A DNA stretch of 63,301 bases from a bacterium (GTDB lineage Bacteria > Bacillota > Clostridia > Christensenellales > Aristaeellaceae), in contig JAQXJZ010000039.1 in the NCBI GenBank assembly GCA_029009515.1, positions 1-63,301 on the forward strand. The letters run 5' to 3'. The translations under genes and the position numbers were made by a program. The notes beneath the pieces are model-generated. The model saw only the letters and a program-made list of their open reading frames with translations. It searched no databases and had not been told where the DNA came from. This document shows positions 51,763-59,834 of this stretch, in pieces (the first letter of the stretch is position 1; each line of letters begins with the position of its first letter).

Positions 51763-52857
51763 TCAGGCGTTTACCAGCACATCGGCGATGCGCTCGCAGG
51801 CATGGCCGTCGCCGTAGGGATTGCTGGCGCGGCTCATGGCCTCATACGCTGCGGGATCTTCCAGCAGCTTCTTGAACTCGGTATAGATGACGTTCTCGTC
51901 CGTGCCTACCAGCTTGAGCGTGCCGGCCTGCAGGCCTTCGGGACGCTCGGTGGTGTCGCGCATGACCAGCACGGGCTTGCCGAGGCTGGGCGCTTCCTCC
52001 TGAATGCCGCCGCTGTCGGTGAGAATCAGGTAGGAACGATCCATGAAATTGTGGAAATCCAGCACGTCCAGCGGCTCAATGATGTGGATGCGGTCATCGT
52101 CGCCCAGCACGTCGCTGGCGGCCTTGCGCACCACGGGGTTCATGTGGATGGGGTAGATGACCTTCACGTCCGGATGCTCGTCCACGATGCGGCGGATGGC
52201 GCGGAACATGTGATACATCGGCTCGCCCAGATTCTCGCGGCGGTGCGCCGTGAGCATGATGAGACGGCTGCCTTTGGCCCACTCCAGCTCCGGATGGGCA
52301 TAGTCGGCGCGCACGGTGGTCTTGAGCGCGTCGATGGCGGTGTTGCCGGTCACGTAGATGTCATCGGCGTTCTTGCCCTCGCGCAGCAGGTTGCCGCGGG
52401 AAAGCTCGGTGGGCGCAAAGTGGTACTTGGCCACAATGCCCACCGCCTGGCGGTTGAACTCCTCCGGATAGGGGGAGAGGATGTTGTAGGTGCGCAGGCC
52501 CGCTTCCACGTGGCCCACGGCGATCTGCAGATAGAAGCACGCCAGCGCGGTCACGAAGGTGGTGGACGTATCGCCGTGCACCAGCACCACGTCCGGGCGT
52601 TCCTTTTCCAGCACGTCGCGGATGCGCTCGAGGATATTGACGGTCACGTCAAACAGCGTCTGGCGCTCCTTCATGATAGACAGGTCGTAGTCCGGCTTCA
52701 CGCCGAAGGTTTCCAGCACCTGATCCAGCATCTGGCGGTGCTGGCCGGTCACGCATACCAGCGTTTGCAGCTCGGGGTGCTTTTTCAGTTCCAGCACAAG
52801 GGGGCACATCTTGATCGCCTCGGGGCGGGTGCCGAATACCAGCATAATCTTTCGCAT
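51763..52857 (-). CDS. wecB: UDP-N-acetylglucosamine 2-epimerase (non-hydrolysing)
   Basis: A 364-residue GT-B-fold enzyme forming UDP-ManNAc from UDP-GlcNAc: VFGTRPEAIKMCPL, VLVHGDTSTTFVTALACFY, GHVEAGLRTYN, TAHRRENLG and LTDSGGIQEEAPSLGKPVLVMRDTTERPE. It supplies ManNAc or a derivative for the polysaccharide repeat. No UDP-ManNAc dehydrogenase (WecC) gene is in the operon, so ManNAc itself is the likely unit. The start ATG 52857 is 4 bp after the upstream stop, with no strong ribosome-binding site, suggesting coupling. Confidence 0.95.
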   Translation of the reverse strand: MRKIMLVFGTRPEAIKMCPLVLELKKHPELQTLVCVTGQHRQMLDQVLETFGVKPDYDLSIMKERQTLFDVTVNILERIRDVLEKERPDVVLVHGDTSTTFVTALACFYLQIAVGHVEAGLRTYNILSPYPEEFNRQAVGIVAKYHFAPTELSRGNLLREGKNADDIYVTGNTAIDALKTTVRADYAHPELEWAKGSRLIMLTAHRRENLGEPMYHMFRAIRRIVDEHPDVKVIYPIHMNPVVRKAASDVLGDDDRIHIIEPLDVLDFHNFMDRSYLILTDSGGIQEEAPSLGKPVLVMRDTTERPEGLQAGTLKLVGTDENVIYTEFKKLLEDPAAYEAMSRASNPYGDGHACERIADVLVNA

Positions 52858-52860
52858 GAT

Positions 52861-53934
52861 TTACTGCCCTGCTTTCGTGAGCCGTTCGGCGGCGGTTTTG
52901 GCGCGGCACGACCAGCTGTTGTCCTGCAGAAAAGCCTTTGCGCTCTCTGCGGTGTAGATGAGGCTGTTATCGCTAAGCAGCCTGCGGATCTGGTTGCAAT
53001 ATTCCTGCGGCGTTTCGTAAAAACATACGAAGGGCTCGTAGCGCTTGATTTCCGGATAACGCACACACAGGATGTTCCTTTGCAGGAAGAGGTACTCATA
53101 GAGCTTGACGGGGTCCACGCTGCGCACGATGTCGTTGAGCTGGAAGGGCATCATCAGCACATCCAGCTCAGCCGCCTTTTCGGGAATCTGCGCATGGGGC
53201 AGAACGCCATGCAGGTGGATGCGCTCGTGCTGCGGCGCCTGCATGCCTTTTTCCGCCGGGCCGAACAGGTGATATTCAATCTGCGGGAAGGCGTTGAGGC
53301 TTTCCAGCAGAAGCGGAAAATCGAACCAGCGGCCGATGGTGCCAAAGTAGCCGATCTTCAGCGTGCCGTCCGGCGTGCGCGCATCGGGCGCTTGCGTCCA
53401 TCCGGCATGGTAGCCGTTGCGCAGCAGCGTCATCTTTTCTTCGGATACGCCGTAGCGCTTGTGCAGCTCGTGCATCAGGTTCTCGCTGGAGACGAAGATC
53501 ACATCCGCGCGCTCCACCAGCTGCCTTTCCTGAGCCATCAGCGCTTCGCGGCCAGCCGAATCCATGGTGATGGCGGGATAATCATCCATGCAGTCGTACA
53601 CAACCGTCCCGCGGTAGCTGGCCGGAATAGCCGGCAGCTGCCACGGCATGCTCAACCACAGAAAATCCGGGCGGGCAAGGCACAGATGCAGGCGCGTCTG
53701 CAGATGGAACAGCCAGTCGTTCACCTTGCTGATGCCGGGCACGCGGCCGCCCAGCGTGGGCAGCGTGAACCACGGATGCGGCCTGACAGGCGACGGCTGC
53801 TTTTTCTGCAGAGTGCTTCGCTTGTTGGCAAAGGGATACAGCACATGCATGGAAAAATGCTCCGTCAGCTCCTCTGCCAGAAACTGCGGCCGCTGCTTGA
53901 TCCAGCGCCAGTCCACCGGGCAGAGGTACAGCAT
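52861..53934 (-). CDS. Glycosyltransferase (GT-B fold, GT1/GT4-like)
   Basis: About 357 residues. The protein begins YLCPVDWRWIKQRPQFLAEEL, a start shared with a family of GT-B transferases in surface-polysaccharide loci, and has IGYFGTIGRWFDFPLL and KLYEYLFLQRNILCVRYPE for donor-sugar binding. The true start is uncertain: MLYL at 53934 begins the first strand, but in-frame ATGs at 53955, 53967 and 53973 lie within the acidic tail of the upstream ABC gene, and GAGG is 6 bp before the one at 53967. The overlap indicates translational coupling. Confidence 0.82.
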   Translation of the reverse strand: MLYLCPVDWRWIKQRPQFLAEELTEHFSMHVLYPFANKRSTLQKKQPSPVRPHPWFTLPTLGGRVPGISKVNDWLFHLQTRLHLCLARPDFLWLSMPWQLPAIPASYRGTVVYDCMDDYPAITMDSAGREALMAQERQLVERADVIFVSSENLMHELHKRYGVSEEKMTLLRNGYHAGWTQAPDARTPDGTLKIGYFGTIGRWFDFPLLLESLNAFPQIEYHLFGPAEKGMQAPQHERIHLHGVLPHAQIPEKAAELDVLMMPFQLNDIVRSVDPVKLYEYLFLQRNILCVRYPEIKRYEPFVCFYETPQEYCNQIRRLLSDNSLIYTAESAKAFLQDNSWSCRAKTAAERLTKAGQ

Positions 53935-53938
53935 GCAC

Positions 53939-54733
53939 TTATTCGTCCCAGTCATCCCAGTCTTCATCGTCATCCTCATCCTCGTCCCAGGAAGGATCCC
54001 ACGAAGCTTCGTAGGCGTCGCAGACTTCCTTGGTGGGGCCGTACATTTTCAGCTCGCCGTGATCCAGCCACGCAACCCTCGTGCACAGCTCGCGGATCTC
54101 GTCCAGCGCGTGGGACACAAACAGCACCGTCGCGCCGCCGTGCATCAGTTCCATCATACGGTTTAAGCTCTTGCGCTGGAAGGCGGCGTCGCCAACCGAC
54201 AGCACCTCGTCCACGATGAGGATTTCCGGCTGCACCACCGTAGCTACGGCAAAGCCCAGACGGGCCTTCATGCCGGAGGAGTAGTTGCGCATAGGCACAT
54301 CGATGAATTCCTCAATGCCGGAAAAATCCACGATCTCCTGGTACTTGGACTCGAGAAATTCCCTGGAGTAGCCAAGGATGGCGCCGTTGAGGAAGATGTT
54401 TTCGCGGCCGGTCATATCCGGGTCAAAGCCGCTGCCCAATTCCAGCATGGGCACCACGTTGGCCTTGACGGTTACGCTGCCCTCGGTGGGCTTCATGATA
54501 CCGGAGATGACCTTGAGAATGGTGCTCTTGCCGGCGCCGTTGCGGCCGATGAGGCCCACCACCTCGCCGCGCGGAATGTTGAAGCTGACGTGCTTGAGCG
54601 CCTCGAAGCGGCTGTAGCTCAGCTTGCCGCGCAGCAGCTGCACAAAGTATTCCTTGAGGCTGGTGATGTTGTCATCGCCCATGCGGAAGCGCATGGTAAC
54701 GTCGTTGATTTCAATCATGTATTGCTCTTCCAT
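53939..54733 (-). CDS. Polysaccharide ABC exporter, ATP-binding subunit
   Basis: A 264-residue ATPase of the TagH/RfbE-type exporter class: Walker A GRNGAGKST (63-71), signature YSSGMKARLGFA, Walker B ILIVDEVLSVGD, and the class marker SVGDAAFQRK. It drives export of a lipid-linked polysaccharide with the permease encoded upstream. It lacks the long C-terminal carbohydrate-binding domain found in some O-antigen exporters; instead the last ~20 residues are nearly all Asp, Glu and Trp. ATG 54733 has GGAGG 9 bp upstream. Confidence 0.93.
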   Translation of the reverse strand: MEEQYMIEINDVTMRFRMGDDNITSLKEYFVQLLRGKLSYSRFEALKHVSFNIPRGEVVGLIGRNGAGKSTILKVISGIMKPTEGSVTVKANVVPMLELGSGFDPDMTGRENIFLNGAILGYSREFLESKYQEIVDFSGIEEFIDVPMRNYSSGMKARLGFAVATVVQPEILIVDEVLSVGDAAFQRKSLNRMMELMHGGATVLFVSHALDEIRELCTRVAWLDHGELKMYGPTKEVCDAYEASWDPSWDEDEDDDEDWDDWDE

Positions 54734-54752
54734 GGTTCACAGCCTCCTTTCA

Positions 54753-56207
54753 TCACAGGTACAGGATGAACTCATCCTGCTTCTTGCGGAAGAACCACGC
54801 GCCGATGAACAGCACCACCACCGCGCACAGCATGCACCACAGATACGCCGTGGGCGCAGGCGACACGCCGTCGATGAGGCAGATGCGGGCAAAGGTGATG
54901 TACTGATACATCGGGTTCATGTGGAAGATGGGGAGCAGGTTGGCCGGAATGATGTTTTCCGTGTAGAAGATGGGCGTGGCATACATCCAGATCATGCTCA
55001 GCACGCCCCACAGGAATTTCACGTCCTGGAAGAAGGTCATCAGCGCGGACAGGAACAGCACCATGCCCGTCACAAAGCCGAACAGGCACAGGAAGTCGTA
55101 CACCAGCAGCAGGATGGAGAAGCTGAAGCGGCTGCCGGTAAAGAGCATCACCAGCAGAAGCGGGATGAACGCCAGCAGGAAGTTGACCGTCGAGGACGCC
55201 ACGCAGGAGATGGGGTAGATGTACTTGGGCATGTACACCTTCTTGATGAGCGAGGCGTTATCGGTGATGGAGGTGAGGCCGATGTTGATGGACTCGCTGA
55301 AGAAATTGAAAAACACAATACCGGTCAGCAGGTACACGGCGTAGTTGGGCGTATCGCTGCGGAACAGGGTGGAGAAGATGACATATTCCACCACCATGGT
55401 CATCAGCGGATTCAGGAAGCTCCACGCCATGCCCAGCACGGAGCGCTTGTATTTCTTCTTGAAATCGCGCGCCACCAGCTGCTGCAGCAGGAAGCGGTAG
55501 CGGCACAGGATGGTGCACACCAGCACGATCAGGTTGTTCTTGCCTTCCTTGGCCTGCTTGAGGCAGCTCAGGGTGTAGGCAAGGCCGATGGCGAAAATCA
55601 CGCCTACGATCAGCCAGTAGAACTTGTAGAAGGACAGGTCGTTGGCGCCCTTCAGGCGGATGCACAGGCTGCCCAGACCGCTTTCGCCGTTCAGGGTGTA
55701 CAGCTCGTCCTGCGGAATCTGCTTGATCAGGTCAAACTTGCCGGCCATCACGGTGTTGCCAAAGTAGAAGGCCACGCCGCTTCCGGGCGCGCAGCCCTCG
55801 GAGCGGATGGCGAGGTACAGCGCTTCGCCGCGCAGCCCTTTGATGGGCTCCGCCAGTTCAAAGGCCGTGTAGGCGGCGGAGGGCAGGGCGGATATCTCCA
55901 CGCTTTCCTCGGCCACAACGCTGCCATCAGCCGTTTCAAAGGTCAGGTGCAGCGTGCCGGCGTTCTGACGGTCAAAGGGATCCGCCATCAGTTCAAAGCT
56001 GCTGAGCGTGTCGCCGGGCACGGTCAGCTTCTGGCGCAGCTCCATGCCATCCACAAGCTCGGCGGTCACGGCACTGGGGGTGAGCGCATCGCTGGTCACC
56101 TTGGTCTGGCGGAACTGGTCAAAGGCAATCAGATAAATCATCAGCGCAAGCGCCACAAAAACAACGGCGATGCGGATGAGCAGCTTTTTGGCTTGTTGCA
56201 TGTCCAT
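54753..56207 (-). CDS. Polysaccharide ABC exporter permease with an extra extracytoplasmic domain
   Basis: A 484-residue protein. Residues ~235-484 are a standard ABC-2/TagG-like permease with six membrane segments, beginning LQQLVARDFKKKYKRSVLGMAW. Before this sits an unusual N-terminal half: a membrane anchor (9-28), a ~160-residue beta-rich outside domain (about 35-190, with LTVPGDTLSSFELMADPF and HLTFETADGSVVAEESV), and a second membrane segment (195-215). The extra domain is jelly-roll-like and could bind the exported glycan. The start ATG 56207 follows GAGGAA. It pairs with the ATPase 19 bp downstream. Confidence 0.85.
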   Translation of the reverse strand: MDMQQAKKLLIRIAVVFVALALMIYLIAFDQFRQTKVTSDALTPSAVTAELVDGMELRQKLTVPGDTLSSFELMADPFDRQNAGTLHLTFETADGSVVAEESVEISALPSAAYTAFELAEPIKGLRGEALYLAIRSEGCAPGSGVAFYFGNTVMAGKFDLIKQIPQDELYTLNGESGLGSLCIRLKGANDLSFYKFYWLIVGVIFAIGLAYTLSCLKQAKEGKNNLIVLVCTILCRYRFLLQQLVARDFKKKYKRSVLGMAWSFLNPLMTMVVEYVIFSTLFRSDTPNYAVYLLTGIVFFNFFSESINIGLTSITDNASLIKKVYMPKYIYPISCVASSTVNFLLAFIPLLLVMLFTGSRFSFSILLLVYDFLCLFGFVTGMVLFLSALMTFFQDVKFLWGVLSMIWMYATPIFYTENIIPANLLPIFHMNPMYQYITFARICLIDGVSPAPTAYLWCMLCAVVVLFIGAWFFRKKQDEFILYL

Positions 56208-56244
56208 AGGCAATTCCTCGATTCTGATAGCGTTGAGAAAGGCG

Positions 56245-57174
56245 TTATCCCAGCAGCGCAGTGCCGGCAAAGCGGAAAATGCCGGTGAAGAGACCGCGGT
56301 GCTTCAGGTAGAACCCAAGGCCGCTGTGCGGTTTGGCAAGCTGGCGCAGGAAGGCGATATCCTCCTCGCTCAGCTCATTGGCGTAGGTATCGGCAAAGGC
56401 CTGCGCCTGGCGCTTTTTCTGCGCGATGGTCTTTTTCAGCTTGTCCAGATGGGACAGCTTTTCAATCACGTGGCTCAGGCTGCCCACGTCCTTGGCGCCC
56501 ACGCTGTTGCTGCCGTGCTGGCGGTAGGCCATGGTGCTTTCGTCCAGATACACCAGCTGGCCGAACTTTGCGGCCACCACGCCCACCCACCAGTCGTGCA
56601 TGATGGTATCGGCGCGGTTTTGAAGCCGGGCGGAGCGCTGCGCCAGCGCGCGGTTGATGCCCGTTGCGCAGCCGGTGACGATGTTCTGCAAAAGGATGCG
56701 GCGGTAGTCGATCACACTGGCGTCCTGCTGCTGGTAGCGCATGAGGGAGGGCGCGATGGGGGAGAGATTCACATCCACGGGCGTCTGATCGGTAAAGACC
56801 AGCACGGGCGTATCAGCCCCGTACTTCTCCTGCGTGCGGATGAGCGCATCCAGCGTCGTGCGCACCTTGCCGGGATACCACACATCGTCCTGATCGCAAA
56901 ACAGCATATAGGGCGCGTCGCAGGTTTCCATCAGGTGAAAGAAATGGTCGCGCGCGTTGCCAAAGCGCGTGCCGGAAATGTGACGGGTGATTTTGTCAGG
57001 ATGGGCGGCGGCGTACTCGTCCAGAATCTGCGGGGTGGAATCCGTGGAGCCGTCGTCGGACACGGTCAGGTGCCAGCGGTCGTCATCCTGCGCAAGCAGA
57101 GAATCCAGCTGCTGGCGCACAAAGCGCTCGCCGTTGTAGGTGGCCATCAGAATTTCGGCGTAGATTTTTTCCAT
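56245..57174 (-). CDS. Glycosyltransferase family 2 (rhamnosyltransferase-like)
   Basis: A 309-residue GT-A enzyme: EILMATYNGERFVRQQLDSLLAQ, TVSDDGSTDSTPQIL, NARDHFFHLMETCDAPYMLFCDQDDVWYPGK. This form, with CDQDD, is common in rhamnan and O-antigen loci, and dTDP-rhamnose is made by this operon. ATG 57174 lies directly after the upstream stop, with AAAGGAG nearby; the ORF extension to 57249 is antisense to another context and rejected. The C-terminal third is helical. Confidence 0.88.
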   Translation of the reverse strand: MEKIYAEILMATYNGERFVRQQLDSLLAQDDDRWHLTVSDDGSTDSTPQILDEYAAAHPDKITRHISGTRFGNARDHFFHLMETCDAPYMLFCDQDDVWYPGKVRTTLDALIRTQEKYGADTPVLVFTDQTPVDVNLSPIAPSLMRYQQQDASVIDYRRILLQNIVTGCATGINRALAQRSARLQNRADTIMHDWWVGVVAAKFGQLVYLDESTMAYRQHGSNSVGAKDVGSLSHVIEKLSHLDKLKKTIAQKKRQAQAFADTYANELSEEDIAFLRQLAKPHSGLGFYLKHRGLFTGIFRFAGTALLG

Positions 57175-57175
57175 G

Positions 57176-58045
57176 TCAGGCCATCTCCTTTCCGGCAGCG
57201 CGGCGTCCGGCGCGGTTGCCCAAAAGACGCGCGGCGCAGTTGAACGCAAAGGGAATGCACTCCAGCACCTGCCCCTGTTTCAGCAGCGATTTCACCACGT
57301 TTACGGCCAGCTTCACGCCTTCGCCCATTTCCTCGGCATGGCCGAAGCGCTCTTCGTAGTGCTTCATGGTCCAGCCGATGAGGTGATTGCGCTTGTACTC
57401 CTGCCGGAGCGTGAAATGGTGGGAGTGATACACCGACGCGCCGCCGCTGTAGGCCAGCTTATACCCGGCCTGAAGCAGCTTCTGCGCCATCAGCATGTCC
57501 TCGTTGGTCATGATGGGATGATCAAATCCGCCCACCGCCAGATAGGCGCTGCGGCGATAAGCCGCGCATACATCGGAGATGAGGTAGGCGCGCACGCCCA
57601 GACGGGCGATATCCGCCTTGTCCCACACGCGATCGGATGCGGGATAGTTGAAGGAGCGCACGGCCTTTTCAAACGGGCGCGCATCCGGGTAGGCAATCTG
57701 CCTGCCGCCAACAGCAGCCACCTGCTCGTCAGAGAAGGGCGCGATGAGGTTTTTGATGTAATGCTCATCCGTGGGCAGCGCGTCCTGCGTCATGAACAGC
57801 ACCACGTCGCCGCTGCACTGATGAAGCGCCATGTCGCGCGTGCCACCGTGGTCAAATTCGCTGCGCTGGATGGAGATCACCCTGACCAGCGCATGGGCGG
57901 ATGCAGCGGCAATGGTGCCGTCCGTGGAGGCGGAATCCACCACGATGATCTCGTCCGGTTGGACGCTCTGGCCTTCCAGCGAGCACAGCAGCTGATCCAG
58001 CTGCTTTTCCCCGTTCAAAGTGGGGATGATAACAGAAATTTTCAT
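57176..58045 (-). CDS. Glycosyltransferase family 2, first gene of the polysaccharide operon
   Basis: A 289-residue enzyme: ISVIIPTLNGEKQLDQLLCSL, IVVDSASTDGT, DHGGTRDMALHQCSGDVVLFMTQDA, VCAAYRRSAYLAVGGFD, the pattern of rhamnosyltransferases acting early in O-antigen-type chains (FDHGGTR is typical). The start ATG 58045 follows a weak GAGTG. It is the first gene after the operon promoter at 58135-58163, with a leader of about 80 nt. Confidence 0.88.
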   Translation of the reverse strand: MKISVIIPTLNGEKQLDQLLCSLEGQSVQPDEIIVVDSASTDGTIAAASAHALVRVISIQRSEFDHGGTRDMALHQCSGDVVLFMTQDALPTDEHYIKNLIAPFSDEQVAAVGGRQIAYPDARPFEKAVRSFNYPASDRVWDKADIARLGVRAYLISDVCAAYRRSAYLAVGGFDHPIMTNEDMLMAQKLLQAGYKLAYSGGASVYHSHHFTLRQEYKRNHLIGWTMKHYEERFGHAEEMGEGVKLAVNVVKSLLKQGQVLECIPFAFNCAARLLGNRAGRRAAGKEMA

Positions 58046-58134
58046 GAAAAATGCACACTCAAATAAGGCAGCCTGTGCCGCCTGCAATATTTGGGGGCAG
58101 TACATCCCTTGGATGACAAAATACCCCATCCAAC

Positions 58135-58163
58135 ATTATACCATGCCAGATGTGTTTTTTCAA
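58135..58163 (-). promoter_or_regulatory. Sigma-A promoter of the polysaccharide operon
   Basis: On the minus strand TTGAAA (58158-58163) and TATAAT (58135-58140) have the ideal 17-bp spacing, with TGG before the -10. This is the only clear promoter for the ~17 kb of minus-strand genes downstream. The rest of the 313-bp divergent gap (58046-58358) holds only the marR promoter and operator. Confidence 0.85.
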
Positions 58164-58282
58164 CGTTTGTACGCTTGTATAGCCGCTTGGAAAACGGCAA
58201 AGAAAAAAGGGAGATATCACTCCTGCAGCAGGCGCTGCGGGGCAATCTCCTCAAACGGTTTGTTTTGATCGAAAGAAAAAAG

Positions 58283-58311
58283 TTGACATGTGGGGTGAAG
58301 CATGCTATAAT
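58283..58311 (+). promoter_or_regulatory. Consensus sigma-A promoter of marR-degV
   Basis: TTGACA (58283-58288) and TATAAT (58306-58311) are exactly 17 bp apart, with TGC before the -10. Confidence 0.92.
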
Positions 58312-58318
58312 TAAAAAG

Positions 58319-58333
58319 GTTCACAAAGTGAAC
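58319..58333 (+). promoter_or_regulatory. Probable MarR operator
   Basis: GTTCAC-AAA-GTGAAC is a perfect inverted repeat beginning 8 bp after the -10 box, across the expected transcription start. It fits autorepression by the MarR protein encoded immediately downstream. Confidence 0.75.
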
Positions 58334-58358
58334 TAACCACAACAGGAGTTGAAAAAAC

Positions 58359-58835
58359 ATGGCTGTACATACTTCGCACGATTTGCACGAGGAGCTTTTG
58401 CAGGCCTGGATTGACATGTCGCTGATGATTCGCGGCAACCGTCTGCTTTCGGACTTTTCGTTCAACGAAATCGTCATCTGCCGCATTCTGTACGCGCAGC
58501 GGCAAAACGGCGGCGATCCCGTTACTGCCACGCAGCTGTGCAGCTGTATGCAGCTTTTGAAATCCCAGGTCAACAAAATCCTGACCGCCATGGAAAAGGC
58601 CGGAACCATCGAGCGCGTCCGCAGCGAAACGGACAAGCGCAAAATCGAAATCCGCCTGTGCGAATCGGCTGTAGCGGCTTACAAGCGGGAGCACGAGCGC
58701 ATCCTCAGGCTGATGGCCTACATCGGCAGCCGCCTGGGCGACGAGCAGTGCGCCCGGCTTGCGCATCTGCTGGAGGAAGCCGTGGCGTCCATTCAGGAGC
58801 TGCCTGCACCAAATGAGAAAGGAACCAGTCAATGA
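58359..58835 (+). CDS. MarR family transcriptional regulator
   Basis: A 158-residue winged-helix regulator. The helix-turn-helix is TATQLCSCMQLLKSQVNKILTAMEKAGTIER and the wing is RSETDKRKIEIRLCESAV, with dimer helices at both ends. MarR proteins usually repress their own operon and respond to small ligands or thiol oxidation; CSC and other Cys residues are present here but not enough to decide. CAGGAG precedes ATG 58359. It overlaps degV by 4 bp (ATGA), so both are made together. Confidence 0.88.
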   Translation: MAVHTSHDLHEELLQAWIDMSLMIRGNRLLSDFSFNEIVICRILYAQRQNGGDPVTATQLCSCMQLLKSQVNKILTAMEKAGTIERVRSETDKRKIEIRLCESAVAAYKREHERILRLMAYIGSRLGDEQCARLAHLLEEAVASIQELPAPNEKGTSQ

Positions 58836-59686
58836 GCGTTCAAATTGTCATCGATTCCGCATGCGATCTGCCCAAGCGCACCGCGGATGAACTCGGGCTT
58901 CACTTTGTATCCATGCGCACGCTGTTTGACGGCGTGGAATATCTGGACGGCGTTACCCTCACCGGCCCGGAGTTTTACCAGAAGCTGATTGAATCCGATG
59001 CGCTGCCCACCACCAGTCAGGTGCCGCCTGCCGATTTTGAAGAGATCTTTGAAAAGATCGTCTCTCAGGGCGATACGGCGCTTTGCATCACCGTCAGTTC
59101 CAGGCTGTCCGGCACGTACCAGAGCGCCAACATTGCCGCGCAGGCATTCGGCGATCAGGTGATTGTCATCGACAGCGAAAACGTCACCGTTGGCGAGCAG
59201 CTGCTGGTGCTGCGCGCTGTGCAGCTTCAAAAGCAGGGCTGGAGCGCGTGGGAGATGGCGGAAATCCTCAATCACGAAAAGAAGCAGATCCGCCTGATTG
59301 CCCTTCTGGACACGCTGGAATATCTCAAAAAGGGCGGACGCATTTCCGCCAGCGCGGCCTTTGCCGGTGCGCTTTTATCCATCAAACCCGTTGTAGCCAT
59401 TGAAAACGGCGAGATCGCCATGCTTGGCAAGGCGCGCGGCTCCAAAAACGGCAGCAACAAGCTCATGGAGCTGGTCAAGGCTTCCAACGGCATCGATTTT
59501 GACCGCCCCTTTATGCTGGCGTACAGCGGTCTGAGCGATGCGCTTTTGCAAAAATACATTTCCGACAGCCACGAGCTTTACGAAGGCAAAACCGATGCGC
59601 TGCCCGTCTGCTGCATTGGCAGCACCATCGGCGCGCACGCCGGGCCCGGAGCCATTGGCGTAGCCTTCTTCTGCAGCAGGGGCTGA
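58832..59686 (+). CDS. DegV family fatty-acid-binding protein
   Basis: A 284-residue DegV protein: VIDSACDLPK at the N-terminus, TTSQVPPADF, ITVSSRLSGTYQSA (Ser binds the carboxylate), and the late GSTIGAHAGPGAIGVAFF. DegV and FakB proteins hold a single fatty acid for the FakA kinase, feeding phospholipid synthesis from exogenous fatty acids. It is translationally coupled to the MarR regulator, suggesting that regulation responds to a fatty acid. The final residues CSRG and the stop are encoded by a palindromic repeat, with TGA as the hairpin loop. Confidence 0.92.
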   Translation: MSVQIVIDSACDLPKRTADELGLHFVSMRTLFDGVEYLDGVTLTGPEFYQKLIESDALPTTSQVPPADFEEIFEKIVSQGDTALCITVSSRLSGTYQSANIAAQAFGDQVIVIDSENVTVGEQLLVLRAVQLQKQGWSAWEMAEILNHEKKQIRLIALLDTLEYLKKGGRISASAAFAGALLSIKPVVAIENGEIAMLGKARGSKNGSNKLMELVKASNGIDFDRPFMLAYSGLSDALLQKYISDSHELYEGKTDALPVCCIGSTIGAHAGPGAIGVAFFCSRG

Positions 59687-59717
59687 GCCCCTGCACCCGC
59701 TTACTGCGCTTCGCGCA
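59676..59717 (+). repeat. Gene-end bipartite palindromic element, copy 4 (degV)
   Basis: In the degV sense direction: stem GCAGGGGC-TGA-GCCCCTGC (59676-59694; the TGA loop is the stop codon), linker ACCCGC, stem TGCGC-TTC-GCGCA (59705-59717). The GAATCCC word is missing. Confidence 0.75.
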
Positions 59718-59754
59718 GGGGTTGAGCTGTATGATTGGGGTTGCTGCTAAGACC

Positions 59755-59834
59755 GCCGGAGCACATGCGGGTGCTCCGGCTCGCTTGACAGTATGTGTCC
59801 CTTTGAAACAGTCGCTTTGGGCGGCTGTTTTTTT
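59755..59834 (+). terminator. Hairpin and intrinsic terminator after degV
   Basis: A perfect 10-bp hairpin (59755-59764 with 59771-59780) is followed by a second, AAACAGTCGC/GCGGCTGTTT (59806-59830), with a run of seven T. The second ends the marR-degV transcript. Confidence 0.85.

Noticed and set aside
51697-54219. 840-residue plus-strand ORF across wecB and glycosyltransferase genes
   Set aside because: Antisense shadow with repetitive A/H/Q/L composition; the minus-strand genes have clear family motifs.
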